In this document: in pieces, positions 49,798 to 61,252 of the stretch
How the letters are laid out: every line of letters starts with the position of its first letter
Position numbering within the stretch: the stretch's first letter is position 1
From: Candidatus Bathyarchaeota archaeon
GTDB taxonomy: Archaea; Thermoproteota; Bathyarchaeia; 40CM-2-53-6; FEN-987
DNA length: 64,000 nt
Assembly: GCA_022865625.1 (NCBI GenBank)
Contig: JALHTB010000166.1
Location: forward strand, 22,120 to 86,119
Reading direction: 5' to 3'
The notes under the pieces: generated by a model
What the model saw: only the letters and a program-made list of their open reading frames with translations
Told to the model about the DNA's origin: nothing
Databases searched by the model: none
Made by a program: the position numbers and the translations under genes

Positions 49798-49874
49798 GGA
49801 AGATGCCAACTCCCTCCAAGTCGGCTTTAACCGCAATCGCGGCTAGCCGCTGGGGGCGGGTTGGCATTTCTTCC
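49798..49874 (+). ncRNA. Candidate structured small RNA
   Basis: About 77 nt fold into one long stem. GGAAGA (49798-49803) pairs with TCTTCC (49869-49874); TGCCAAC (49804-49810) with GTTGGCA (49860-49866); inside are CGGC/GCCG and CCGC/GCGG helices. A TATA-like box sits at the right distance upstream on the plus strand, and a T-rich stretch follows the inner stem. The stem is also downstream of nnr (minus strand, stop at 49889), so a terminator for that gene is the main alternative. No tRNA, C/D or H/ACA signature was found. Confidence 0.45.
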
Positions 49875-49888
49875 AGCCGGATCCGCGC

Positions 49889-51424
49889 TCACCGTTGCGG
49901 GCGAAATCTCGCATGAAGCATCGGGTCGTTCATGACTTGGGGGATCAGGTGAATGAGGTCGGTTGGGGCCAAGTGGTCACCGAATTCTGCTCTTGCCAAA
50001 TCGCCTGCCGCTCCGTTGATGAATGCTCCTGCGACCGATGCCTGGAACTCCGATACACTTTTTGTCATCAATCCGGCCACGACGCCAGACAACACGTCTC
50101 CCGTTCCACCAACCGTCATCGCCGGGTTGCCGGTTCGATTGAGCTTCACACGCTTCCCGTCAGAGATGACGTCCACATGGCCTTTCAGGAGAACTGTTCC
50201 ACCGAGGGTGGTTGCAAGTGATCGTGTCTCTTGGGTTCTTGTTGGGAGATCGGCCGATGGCGTTCGACCCGATAGCACTTCGAACTCTCCTGAGTGAGGA
50301 GTCACAACTACTGGGAATCCAATCCGCGTCTCTATCTTGCCGATCGCTTTGATCGCGTCAGCATCGATCAACGTAGGCTTCCCAGATTCCTTGAGGACGC
50401 CGACGATTCTCTTGACGGTGCGGAAGGTTTCTGTGTGTGTTGCAAGTCCTGGTCCGATTGCTACGCATGTTGATCGCTGAATGTGAGGTTTCAGAATCTC
50501 AAGGTTATTCTCATTCAAGTGTTCGCCCGGCAGCTTGATCGTTATCAGATTGGGAGAGAAAGACGCAATCGAAGTTGCAGTAGTTTCGGGAGCAGCCACG
50601 AAGACTAGGTCGACTCCGGTCCGAAGGGCAGCCAGGGCAACAAGGGCGGGAGCGCCTGAATAGATCTCGCTTCCTCCTATCACGAGGAGACGACCGAAGT
50701 CACCCTTGTGTGCTTCGAGGGCTCTTCTCTCGGAGACGTCCTCCACATCGCCTGGACCCGCATATGTTTCTGCTTCGGGTGGGATTCCTATTCCGACGAC
50801 CTTGACTTCGCCGCAATATTGCTTGGCTTTGTGCAGGCCAGGTTTCATAGCATGAAATGTGACGGTAAGATCGGCCTTCAGGGCTGCTCCGAGCACATCT
50901 CCTGTGTCCGAGTCTATTCCAGTCGGCACATCAACTGCAACTTTGAAACACGTAGTCCCATTGATGGTCTCTACCGTTTGCATGACAGGCTGTCTAAGGT
51001 CGCCTCTTGCGCCAGTCCCGAGCAGAGCGTCGATGACAACATCACACTTGCGCGATGGGATTGCTGAGGAGTCTTGGGCGATCTCGATCCTCACTGATTC
51101 TGACATCCCGTTGATTGCACACCAGTTCCTGAGGGTCGATTCGTCGTGTATATCATCCGGATCGCCAATCAGGACTACAGTCACATGGTATCCACGACTC
51201 GCCAAGTGTCTCGCGGTCACCATTCCGTCTCCGCCGTTCCTTCCTGTTCCGGCATACACTGTGATCTCTGCGGGCGACGGAAATCGTTGTGTGATCTCAT
51301 CTGCGACTGCTTTTCCTGCGTTCTCCATAAGCTGCAATGTAGAGATGCCTAGATACTCGGAGTTGCGATCAAGTATTCGAGAGTGGCGAGAAGTCACTTC
51401 TCCCTCAGCTTTCAGATTGGTCAT
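49889..51424 (-). CDS. nnr: Bifunctional NAD(P)H-hydrate epimerase / dehydratase
   Basis: A 511-residue fusion that repairs damaged NADHX and NADPHX. The N-terminal epimerase (about 1-215) has LMENAGKAVADEI, VYAGTGRNGGDGMVTARHLA and VVIDALLGTGARGDLRQP. The C-terminal ADP-dependent dehydratase (about 220-505) has RLLVIGGSEIYSGAPALVAL, AIGPGLATHTETF, VVTPHSGEFEVLSG and GNPAMTVGGTGDVLSGVVAG. Length and domain order match the bacterial and archaeal fusion. ATG at 51424 is the clear start. Confidence 0.96.
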   Translation of the reverse strand: MTNLKAEGEVTSRHSRILDRNSEYLGISTLQLMENAGKAVADEITQRFPSPAEITVYAGTGRNGGDGMVTARHLASRGYHVTVVLIGDPDDIHDESTLRNWCAINGMSESVRIEIAQDSSAIPSRKCDVVIDALLGTGARGDLRQPVMQTVETINGTTCFKVAVDVPTGIDSDTGDVLGAALKADLTVTFHAMKPGLHKAKQYCGEVKVVGIGIPPEAETYAGPGDVEDVSERRALEAHKGDFGRLLVIGGSEIYSGAPALVALAALRTGVDLVFVAAPETTATSIASFSPNLITIKLPGEHLNENNLEILKPHIQRSTCVAIGPGLATHTETFRTVKRIVGVLKESGKPTLIDADAIKAIGKIETRIGFPVVVTPHSGEFEVLSGRTPSADLPTRTQETRSLATTLGGTVLLKGHVDVISDGKRVKLNRTGNPAMTVGGTGDVLSGVVAGLMTKSVSEFQASVAGAFINGAAGDLARAEFGDHLAPTDLIHLIPQVMNDPMLHARFRPQR

Positions 51425-51597
51425 GGGTTCCCGGCAAAACCCCTTGCATTCTGGATTCTTTGCCCAATTGGTATAAGGAGTATGCCTAGACGATCACGGG
51501 CACGCTTTCGAGTCCGAACGAGCGTATTTCGAACCAAAGCAGGTGCAAACTCTTTTAGGTGTGTTATTCTGATGTCAGGTTTCAAGAGGTTGCCTAG

Positions 51598-51834
51598 TTG
51601 CCATCGGCTTTTGTCCTCATCAACGCAGAGATAGGATCAGAAGACGAAGTTCTGAAGCAGCTCAAATCGCTGCCCAACGTCAAGGAATCCTACACTGTCT
51701 ACGGCGTATACGACATTGTAGCCAAGGTATCCGCTGACACCATGGACAAACTGAAGGAGATCGTAACCTGGAAGATCCGAAGGCTCGACAAGGTACGCTC
51801 CACTCTCACGATGATCGTCGTCGAGGGATCGTAG
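51598..51834 (+). CDS. AsnC/Lrp-type ligand-binding (RAM) domain protein
   Basis: A 78-residue stand-alone RAM/ACT-like domain without the HTH: SAFVLINAEIGSEDEVLKQL, VKESYTVYGVYDIVAKVSAD, VRSTLTMIVVEG. Such proteins bind amino acids and may modulate full-length Lrp regulators by forming mixed oligomers. It starts at a TTG with a cttttagg TATA-like box about 45 bp upstream and an AGAGGT motif about ten bases before the start. Confidence 0.88.
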   Translation: MPSAFVLINAEIGSEDEVLKQLKSLPNVKESYTVYGVYDIVAKVSADTMDKLKEIVTWKIRRLDKVRSTLTMIVVEGS

Positions 51835-51885
51835 CGAATCACACAAGTTGCCGTGCCACTGACAATCCTGCTGGGATAGTTCTGA

Positions 51886-53202
51886 GTGAGATTCCACCTG
51901 GGAATTGATGACACAGATTCCCTCAAAGGTGGATGCACAACCAAGATCGCCACAGACCTAGTTCTAACCCTCACCAAGAAAGGAGTATCTTTCCTTGATC
52001 ATCCCAATCTGATTAGACTCAACCCGAATGTTCCATGGAAGACAAGGGGAAACGGGGCCATCTGCATAAGAATCGAATCCGATCTGGATTCCCAAACCCT
52101 ACTAAGGCTCGCCATGGAAGAGATTGAGCGAAACTCCAGATTAGGCGATGCAGAAACAGATCCAGGTGTTGTGCTGCTATCAGGTGAGATTCCTCCAGAG
52201 GTTCTCAGATTCAGTAGAGAGGCACTTACACGCATTGTGACTCTCGACGAAGCTGTGTCTGTGATCAAGAAGGCCAAAGCTGAAGCAATCGGATATGGCT
52301 CCGCTCAAGGTCTCATCGGGGCGCTCGCATCGATTGGGACACTTTTCGATCACGACTACACTTTCGAGCTTATCGCCTACAGGTCACGAGACTATCTCGG
52401 AAAACCGAGATTAGTTAGCAGAGATTCCGTGCTTCGGATGAGCGAGGAAATGAAGCGATGTACCTTCAACAACGTTGATCCGGAGACTGGGAGGGTTCTG
52501 ATCACCCCGAGAGGTCTTGACCCGATACTCTGCGGTGTCAGAGGCGAAAGTTCGTATGCCGTGCGAAAGGCATTCGGTATGTTGCAGATTCGCGAACCCG
52601 TCGACTCCTGGATGATCTTCAGAACCAACCAAGGCACCGACGCACACCTGATCCGGAAACTTGCCGTCTCCGAACTGGAAGACAACTGTGCAGTTGTTTT
52701 GGAAGGAAAGGTGAATGATAGGCCTCGCACGATCCGTGGGGGTCACGTGTTCTTCACTCTTAACGACGGTACAGGCTCAGTTCACTGTGCGGCATACGAG
52801 CCTACCGGGAGATTTCGGGACATTGTCAGGAAGTTGGAGCCAGGAGACCGAGTGCAGGTGTTCGGAGGGGTCAGAGCTGCTAGCAACGAGACACCGCGAA
52901 CCATCAATTTGGAGAAGCTTGAGATTCTCGAACTTGCCACATCCACAACAAGTCGGAACCCGCTCTGCCCGAAATGCGGCAAGAGGATGAAATCGGCAGG
53001 CAAGGGTCAGGGTTTCAGATGCCGACAATGCAAGAGCCATGAATTCTCGAAGGTTCACAGTGAAGTCCGGAGAGATCTGCAGGAAGAAGTGTACCTACCG
53101 CCGCCCAGAGCTCACCGTCACCTGACAAAACCGGACGTCCGCTACGGTAGAGAACATTCGGAGGCTGCTCCTCCTCCGTCATGTGATTGGCATTTTCCTT
53201 AG
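51886..53202 (+). CDS. tiaS: tRNA(Ile2) 2-agmatinylcytidine synthetase TiaS
   Basis: A 438-residue archaeal enzyme that attaches agmatine to C34 of tRNA-Ile(CAU) so that it reads AUA. FHLGIDDTDSLKGGCTTKIA and LNPNVPWKTRGNGAICIRI form the N-terminal catalytic part. The middle has YRSRDYLGKPRLVSRDSVL and ITPRGLDPILCGVRGES. An OB-fold at about 265-345 and a zinc ribbon (CPKCGKRM...FRCRQCKS) bind the tRNA. The GTG at 51886 begins exactly where the family begins. Confidence 0.95.
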   Translation: MRFHLGIDDTDSLKGGCTTKIATDLVLTLTKKGVSFLDHPNLIRLNPNVPWKTRGNGAICIRIESDLDSQTLLRLAMEEIERNSRLGDAETDPGVVLLSGEIPPEVLRFSREALTRIVTLDEAVSVIKKAKAEAIGYGSAQGLIGALASIGTLFDHDYTFELIAYRSRDYLGKPRLVSRDSVLRMSEEMKRCTFNNVDPETGRVLITPRGLDPILCGVRGESSYAVRKAFGMLQIREPVDSWMIFRTNQGTDAHLIRKLAVSELEDNCAVVLEGKVNDRPRTIRGGHVFFTLNDGTGSVHCAAYEPTGRFRDIVRKLEPGDRVQVFGGVRAASNETPRTINLEKLEILELATSTTSRNPLCPKCGKRMKSAGKGQGFRCRQCKSHEFSKVHSEVRRDLQEEVYLPPPRAHRHLTKPDVRYGREHSEAAPPPSCDWHFP

Positions 53203-53331
53203 CATATGTTCGTTGTCGATTTCGCAGGTGATTATCGGAAACTCATTTCATATTCTCGTTGTTGGAGAAGGAGGTTTGGTGGAGACGTCGCGGACAATTG
53301 GTATTCCCCCAGGAACGCTTTCCGCGATCCT

Positions 53332-53444
53332 GTGCGGGGGGTGGACGTTCGGGCTCTTCGCGAGCCTTTCGAACCACCGATCTCAGGGTTTCCCAGTAGG
53401 CTCATATGAGCCCTGCGGGTTAAACCTGGCTACCCCACCCCGCT
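53332..53444 (-). tRNA. Initiator tRNA-Met (CAT) with anticodon-loop and T-loop introns
   Basis: Exons read AGCGGGGTGGGGTAGCCAGG at the 5' end and an anticodon stem CAGGG/CCCTG with three G-C pairs, the initiator hallmark. After CTCATA come about 15 nt of intron, then ACCCTG. The T-stem GGTGG is followed by TTCGAA, then about 22 nt of intron folding as GGCTC-GCGAA-GAGCC, then T and CCACC. This places an intron at about 59/60. G2-C71 through G7-C66 pair, but position 1 is A and position 72 is A, not the usual A1-U72. No CCA is encoded. A TATA-like acatttaac lies about 50 bp upstream. Confidence 0.85.
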
Positions 53445-53992
53445 GTGCTGAGATCTCCGTGCGTCTCCGGGCCAACACTCCCTGCTCCAGAAGTTAAATG
53501 TTTTCAACGCGAGAACCGAGCAGGCGCGATTGACCCAATTCATTGGGTTCTCTTCGGGCATCGCAGACGATTCGTTATTTCTCTGTGCCAACGGTTCATC
53601 GCTCACTCATTATCGCATCAGCGAAACAAACTATCTCGACTGTTGCTTCGTGTGATCAATCCTCGTGTATTTGGGCGATGTGTGCATTCGCAACTCCGCC
53701 TGAAATTGGATCTTGCATCAGAACTGCCCGAAACTCGGCTTTTTCCCCCGTTATAAGCAGCCCCGCACGGAAGCGGTAGCCCGCTATGGCACTTGCCGCC
53801 ACTAGGTGTACGCAAACTAGGCGTACCTCTATCAATTCCCATAGAGTCTGTCTGGTCTTTTTCACCCGACAATGTTGGATTAACCTCGCCTGAGCGGGCC
53901 TGTCGCGCTCTTTGGAGCCAACCCAGACGCATCAGAGGGCGCATAATCATTATCTGATGATTGACCACACGTGAGTTGAATGTCGATACACT
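53445..53992. other. 548-bp stretch without a confident gene
   Basis: Several overlapping short frames exist on both strands but none has a start signal or family motif; a minus-strand frame of 69 codons at 53656-53865 is the most protein-like. The part at 53808-53863 is a structured RNA candidate listed separately. Confidence 0.4.
53808..53863 (+). ncRNA. Two-hairpin element ending in a T-run
   Basis: GTACGC (53808-53813) pairs with GCGTAC (53821-53826), immediately followed by CTCTAT (53827-53832) pairing with ATAGAG (53841-53846), then CTTTTTC at 53857-53863. A gttataag box at about 53750 could start a transcript near 53780. It may be a short RNA with its own terminator, or a terminator for a transcript that I cannot identify. 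Confidence 0.3.
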
Positions 53993-54811
53993 TTGGCAGC
54001 TCTGTTCGGGAAAGCTGTAGTCATCAAACCGCCTGAAGTCGTTGCTAGTCACGACTTTCTTCTGATCGGATGGATATTGCTGCTTCTGATGGGTACGCCA
54101 TGGATCGGACTATGCATAGACGCCTTGATAGTTGGCGTACTGGGATACCTTGGTTACGCGCCTGCGGCGATTGCCACTATGCTCGCCACCGGGAGCTGGT
54201 TCATTGATAGTTGGACGTCATATTTCGCGTTTGGATTCACGCCAATAATAACCTTGGCGATAGGTGCCGGAGCCGCCGCTTTCTTTCTCATAGTCATCGG
54301 TACAATCTACTTCACTACGGTTCGAAGAACGAGCACGGGTAACTACGAGGGTGCTAGGGCCTCATCGCTTTTCTATGGAGTCATCATGATCCTGATCTCA
54401 CTGGGCTCGTTCGCTGCATTCCTCGGATACACATACTTTGCAAGCGTGGCCCTCCTAATCCTCCCAGCATTGTTTTTCCTGATGGGATACGGAAAGATGG
54501 GCGAAGTCATCGCAAGATACGGACCAATGGCAGTTCTCTCAGACTCCGCTCCGATAGAGACAATGTCCCACATCCCAAGCGGAGCAGCAGCTCCCGCAAT
54601 ACCAGTCATGGCCGCACCAGCAATGGGCATGGGCGGAGTCGCAGTCCCAGCAGGCGCCGTAGCAATGCCAGCACAGCCCAGCTTCTCACCGTATCAACAC
54701 TTAGGAGGAGCCGTGCCTCGTGTCCCACTCTGCCCGACCTGTGGACGAGAACTCTACTATGCTTCAAACTACAAGAGATGGTACTGTCTAGCCTGTGAAA
54801 GCCGCAGGTAG
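53993..54811 (+). CDS. Membrane protein with C-terminal zinc ribbon
   Basis: A 272-residue protein. About five membrane helices lie in residues 20-175 (FLLIGWILLLLMGTPWIGLC, TPIITLAIGAGAAAFFLIVIG and others). A low-complexity Ala/Pro/Met linker (about 195-240) follows, then a cytoplasmic zinc ribbon LCPTCGRELYYASNYKRWYC with LACESRR. Archaea have many such zinc-ribbon membrane proteins of unknown role. The TTG start at 53993 is tentative. Confidence 0.75.
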   Translation: MAALFGKAVVIKPPEVVASHDFLLIGWILLLLMGTPWIGLCIDALIVGVLGYLGYAPAAIATMLATGSWFIDSWTSYFAFGFTPIITLAIGAGAAAFFLIVIGTIYFTTVRRTSTGNYEGARASSLFYGVIMILISLGSFAAFLGYTYFASVALLILPALFFLMGYGKMGEVIARYGPMAVLSDSAPIETMSHIPSGAAAPAIPVMAAPAMGMGGVAVPAGAVAMPAQPSFSPYQHLGGAVPRVPLCPTCGRELYYASNYKRWYCLACESRR

Positions 54812-54972
54812 AGCTATCCGCACCCTAGCTCTGCCTGACCCTGCCCTTTCCATTCCTGGTTCTAGCGTAATCTCTGATCGACTTGGCATTCTCTCATCCT
54901 TTTCGAGCAATATGCCTTCGGCTGGATAACCCAACAGCGGCAAGAAAAATGAGAATGTATGGGGGCGTCGTT

Positions 54973-55389
54973 CTACTTCTCGAGTAGGCTCGTGAAGAAG
55001 TCGTGGTGTTCTTCTTCTTCCTCTTCGATCTCTTCGAAGATCTCGCGTGTTGCAGCGTCGCCCTCTTTCAGCGCTATGTCCATGATCTCCTTGTACATGC
55101 TGATGGCCTCAAGCTCGGCCTTGACGTCAAAATCGATCATTTCTTGCAGTTTGTCGCCGACTGCAATTGGGCTTGGTCTGGTCGTTGGCTTTCCTCCAAG
55201 GTACCAGAGTCGCTCAGCAATCTTCTCAGCATGTTTCATCTCTGTGACCGCGATCTTCTTGAACTCCTCACTGACTGCAAAGTGTTCGACACCTTTCCAC
55301 TGGACATGTTGCCACATGTACTGAATCGAGACCTGCATCTCTCTGGCAATAGCTTGGTTCAACATATCTAGAAGCTTGGCACTTGCCAT
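54973..55389 (-). CDS. Ferritin-like / bacterioferritin-like protein
   Basis: A 138-residue four-helix protein. Diiron ligands are visible as Glu in NQAIAREMQVSIQYMW, ExxH in VTEMKHAEKIAERLWYLGG, and Glu residues in VKAELEAISMYKEIMD and EEEEEEHHDFF. Members store iron or detoxify peroxide. The ATG at 55389 is clear. It is the first of three minus-strand oxidative-stress genes; the others are rubrerythrin and superoxide dismutase. Confidence 0.88.
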   Translation of the reverse strand: MASAKLLDMLNQAIAREMQVSIQYMWQHVQWKGVEHFAVSEEFKKIAVTEMKHAEKIAERLWYLGGKPTTRPSPIAVGDKLQEMIDFDVKAELEAISMYKEIMDIALKEGDAATREIFEEIEEEEEEHHDFFTSLLEK

Positions 55390-55545
55390 AGTCCACAGAA
55401 CCTCGGAAATGATCAGGCTATGTCACGAATATAACTGCTATGCATAAGGAACTGAGAAAACGCTGATCTGAAGGAGTGCAAAAAAGAAGAGAAATTCATT
55501 GCTGGCGGAGAACGGAACTCTCCGCGTATTCTTTCCGGTGATGGC

Positions 55546-56118
55546 CTAGTAGTTCTCAACGAAGAGCTCAAAGAACGCTCGGTCGTGTTGGCATACAGGG
55601 CATTTCGGAGGGACTTCCTTGCCTTCAAAGACGTGGCCGCAGTTTCTGCACTTCCACTTCACCACGGCCGGTTTCTTGAAGACTTGGTCGTTCTCTACAT
55701 TTGTTAGGAGTTTCGAGTATCGGCGTTCGTGCTGTACTTCGACAGATGCTATGCGACGAAACAGTGAGGCTACGTCTCTGAACCCTTCCTTCTCCGCAAC
55801 TTCAGCGAAGCCTGGGTAGAGCGTTCCCCACTCGAACTTTTCGCCTGCAGCTGCCGCTTTCAGGTTGTCCGCAGTGCTACCTATCACGCCTGCTGGGTAA
55901 CTTGCTGTGATCTCAGCATCTCCGCCTTTCAGAGCCTCGAAGAACAGTTTTGCGTGTTCTTTCTCGTTGTCTGCTGTTTCGGTGAAGATCGCTGAAATCT
56001 GCTCAAGGCCCTCTTTCCTTGCGACGCTTGAGAAGTAGGTGTAGCGGTTTCTTGCTTGTGACTCTCCTGCGAAAGCTGCGAGAAGGCTCTTCTCAGTCTT
56101 GCTTCCTTTCAGTTCCAT
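55546..56118 (-). CDS. rbr: Rubrerythrin
   Basis: A 190-residue peroxidase. The N-terminal diiron domain has AFAGESQARNRYTYFSSVAR and ETADNEKEHAKLFFEAL, plus FRRIASVEVQHERRY. The C-terminal rubredoxin domain has WKCRNCGHVFEGKEVPPKCP then VCQHDRAFFEL. It reduces hydrogen peroxide in anaerobes and microaerophiles, taking electrons through its rubredoxin iron. Length is standard. Confidence 0.96.
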   Translation of the reverse strand: MELKGSKTEKSLLAAFAGESQARNRYTYFSSVARKEGLEQISAIFTETADNEKEHAKLFFEALKGGDAEITASYPAGVIGSTADNLKAAAAGEKFEWGTLYPGFAEVAEKEGFRDVASLFRRIASVEVQHERRYSKLLTNVENDQVFKKPAVVKWKCRNCGHVFEGKEVPPKCPVCQHDRAFFELFVENY

Positions 56119-56150
56119 GCTTGACTTCTCCTATTCTGATATTCGGACTG

Positions 56151-56759
56151 TCAAGACCTGGCTTTAAGCGATGCTTCGAATCGCTTGTCTACAACCTTCC
56201 AGTTCACGTTTTCGAAGAAGGCATCGATGTAGGGAGGTCTCTTCGGTCCCTGATCTGCATAGTATGCATGTTCATAGACGTCAAGAACCAGTAGAGGTAT
56301 CGTGTTCAGGAGACCGTACATATTGTGGGCGTCCAATCCGTTGTTGATGAGTCTGCCACTTGTGAGGTCATAGACTAGAACTGCCCATCCTCGAAGGGCT
56401 ATGCCACAAGCTTTGAAATCCTCTTTCCATTTGTCGAAGGATCCGAAGTCCTTGTTGATCTGTTCCATCAGTTTCGCACTCGGAGTCGTGTCACTGCCGT
56501 CCTTGATGTTCTCGAAGTAGAGTTCATGCAATACAACGCCCATGTAGTTGAAGCTCTCTTCCATCTTGAGGGCTCTGTAGTCGCTGAAGTTCTGGTTTGC
56601 TTTGCTCCGATCGACTGTCTGCATCCTCTCCCAGACTTCGTTGATCTTTGAAACATACCCCTTGTAATGAGTCTCGAAATGGTACTCAAGTTGCTTGTCT
56701 GAGATTCCCTTCAGACCTTTTGGTTTGAGTTCGTTTCTTGGATTGACTTTTGCAGACAT
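56151..56759 (-). CDS. sod: Fe/Mn superoxide dismutase
   Basis: A 202-residue SOD. Metal ligands are His in LEYHFETHYKGY, His in VVLHELYFENI, and Asp and His in LLVLDVYEHAYYAD. FKACGIALRGWAVLVYDLTS replaces the usual GSGW.WL. segment. The ATG at 56759 starts at the family N-terminus (SAKVNPRNELKP); the frame is open further upstream but that part is not homologous. The metal cannot be decided by eye. Confidence 0.94.
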   Translation of the reverse strand: MSAKVNPRNELKPKGLKGISDKQLEYHFETHYKGYVSKINEVWERMQTVDRSKANQNFSDYRALKMEESFNYMGVVLHELYFENIKDGSDTTPSAKLMEQINKDFGSFDKWKEDFKACGIALRGWAVLVYDLTSGRLINNGLDAHNMYGLLNTIPLLVLDVYEHAYYADQGPKRPPYIDAFFENVNWKVVDKRFEASLKARS

Positions 56760-56888
56760 AGTGCTTCCTCTCGAAAGGTACTCAAATGCCCGAAGGTAAA
56801 AGGATTGTTGGCTAACGAATGCCAAGTTGCTTGCAAGGCTAATATTGACCCTGTTTGCTACATTCTGTGGAGTTCTCAGAGATTCGCT

Positions 56889-57014
56889 ATGAGTTCCGTA
56901 ATGTGCGAGAAGTGTCGTCATCCTATAGGCGAGTGCAAATGCGCGTGCCTCTACTGCGGTGAGACTCATCAATGTCACTGCTGCATTGGCTACGGGTCGG
57001 CAACAGGCGGCTAG
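56889..57014 (+). CDS. 41-residue Cys-rich zinc-binding protein
   Basis: MSSVMCEKCRHPIGECKCAC and LYCGETHQCHCC give nine cysteines and two or more histidines in 41 residues, enough for two zinc sites. It lies between sod (divergent) and the oxidoreductase alpha subunit gene, 46 bp before the latter. A real small zinc protein is likely; its role is unknown. It may start the oxidoreductase transcript. Confidence 0.6.
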   Translation: MSSVMCEKCRHPIGECKCACLYCGETHQCHCCIGYGSATGG

Positions 57015-57060
57015 GCATCTCCGGCTCGCTCATGTGGAAGGTCAGAGGAGGGCTTTGAGA

Positions 57061-60004
<2,944 letters not shown>

Positions 60005-60033
60005 TCGGCTATGCCTGTATCAGTAATAATGTA

Positions 60034-61032
60034 ATGGGTCTTGATTCTTTGGACTATCGTCAGCTTGGCAGGACTGACCTGCGAGTTTCGAAGATCAGTT
60101 TCGGCGCTTGGGCGATTGGCGGCGGCTGGGGGCATATCAATGACAGAGAATCCTATGCCGCATTGAATCATGCTATCGATCTCGGAGTGAACTTCATCGA
60201 CACCGCGGACGTCTACGGGGACGGACACAGCGAGCAGCTCATCGGACGTCTGCTGAAAGAGCGAAAGGAGGAGATCTTCGTTGCCACGAAAGCAGGTCGA
60301 AGACTCTCTCCTCATGCAGCAGAAGGATACAACCAAGGCAACCTAGAGTCCTTCGTGGACAGGAGCATACGAAATCTTGGCGTGGACTCAATCGATCTGT
60401 TACAGCTACATTGCCCACCAACAGAAGTCTATTACCGTCCAGAAGTATTCAGGACCCTTGACGGACTCAAACAGAAGGGAAAGATCAGATACTACGGAGT
60501 CAGTGTCGAGAAGGTCCGTGAGGCGCTTAAGGCGATAGAGTACCCTGATCTCCAAAGCGTGCAGATAGTCTTCAACATGTTCCGTCTTAAACCTGCCACA
60601 GAGTTCTTTCCTGAAGCGAAGAAGCGAAAGGTCGGAGTCATTACGCGTGTTCCACTAGCGAGCGGTTTACTAACTGGCAAGATGACCTCCCAAACAGAGT
60701 TCCCCGAGGATGACCATCGCAATTTCAACCGGTTCGGTCAGGCGTTTGATGCGGGAGAGACTTTCTCAGGCGTCGATTTCGAGGCCGGCCTTCGCGCCGC
60801 CGAGGAGTTGAAAGCGATAGTACCCCAAGGAGCAACCTTGGCCCAGATTGCGCTGCGCTGGATCCTGATGTTCGATGCCGTCACATGTGCGATACCTGGT
60901 GCAAAACGACCAGAGCAAGTCGACGAGAACTTGGAGGCGGCGACGCTCTCGCCGCTGAGCACTGGTACCATGGACAAGGTCCAAGAAATCTACAATCGCT
61001 TGATACGACCTCAGATGCACGCTCGCTACTGA
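60034..61032 (+). CDS. Aldo/keto reductase
   Basis: A 332-residue TIM barrel. YRQLGRTDLRVSKISFGAWA opens the family, NFIDTADVYGDGHSEQLIGR carries catalytic Asp and Tyr, IFVATKAGRR the Lys, and SIDLLQLHCPP the His. The NADP-binding end includes CAIPGAKRPEQVDENLEAA. The substrate is unknown. ATG at 60034 is 29 bp after korB; it may be co-transcribed. Confidence 0.92.
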   Translation: MGLDSLDYRQLGRTDLRVSKISFGAWAIGGGWGHINDRESYAALNHAIDLGVNFIDTADVYGDGHSEQLIGRLLKERKEEIFVATKAGRRLSPHAAEGYNQGNLESFVDRSIRNLGVDSIDLLQLHCPPTEVYYRPEVFRTLDGLKQKGKIRYYGVSVEKVREALKAIEYPDLQSVQIVFNMFRLKPATEFFPEAKKRKVGVITRVPLASGLLTGKMTSQTEFPEDDHRNFNRFGQAFDAGETFSGVDFEAGLRAAEELKAIVPQGATLAQIALRWILMFDAVTCAIPGAKRPEQVDENLEAATLSPLSTGTMDKVQEIYNRLIRPQMHARY

Positions 61033-61061
61033 CAGAACCCTTCTCCCAGTGGTTGATATTC

Positions 61062-61152
61062 ATATATATTCTAGGCCGGCAAATAATTCCTAAGCCAGCC
61101 GTAACCCTTCTCCATGCCTCTGACTTAACTTGATGACGGTTTAGGCGCTTAA
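61062..61152 (+). promoter_or_regulatory. Promoter cassette copy 1 downstream of queT
   Basis: ATATATATT at 61062-61070 is followed by AGGCCGGCAAATAATTC (61073-61089) and, 40 nt later, TGATGACGGTTTAGGCGCTTAA ending at 61152. The same elements occur inverted at 62169-62103. On the plus strand this promoter would drive a transcript towards the 3' end of queT, antisense to it, or a short RNA of up to about 150 nt. No coding frame follows. Confidence 0.5.
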
Positions 61153-61252
61153 TTCGACGACCATTCTTGTGCCACTAAGGAGGCGAGTTGCGGTGGCCTC
61201 CCTGCATCATAGCATGGCGCCCGTCCTATTCCCAGCCATGAGAGGTTGAGTG

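Noticed and set aside
53618..54052. 144-codon minus-strand frame and a nested 69-codon frame
   Set aside because: No start signal or domain; the longer frame overlaps the start of the membrane protein gene at 53993.
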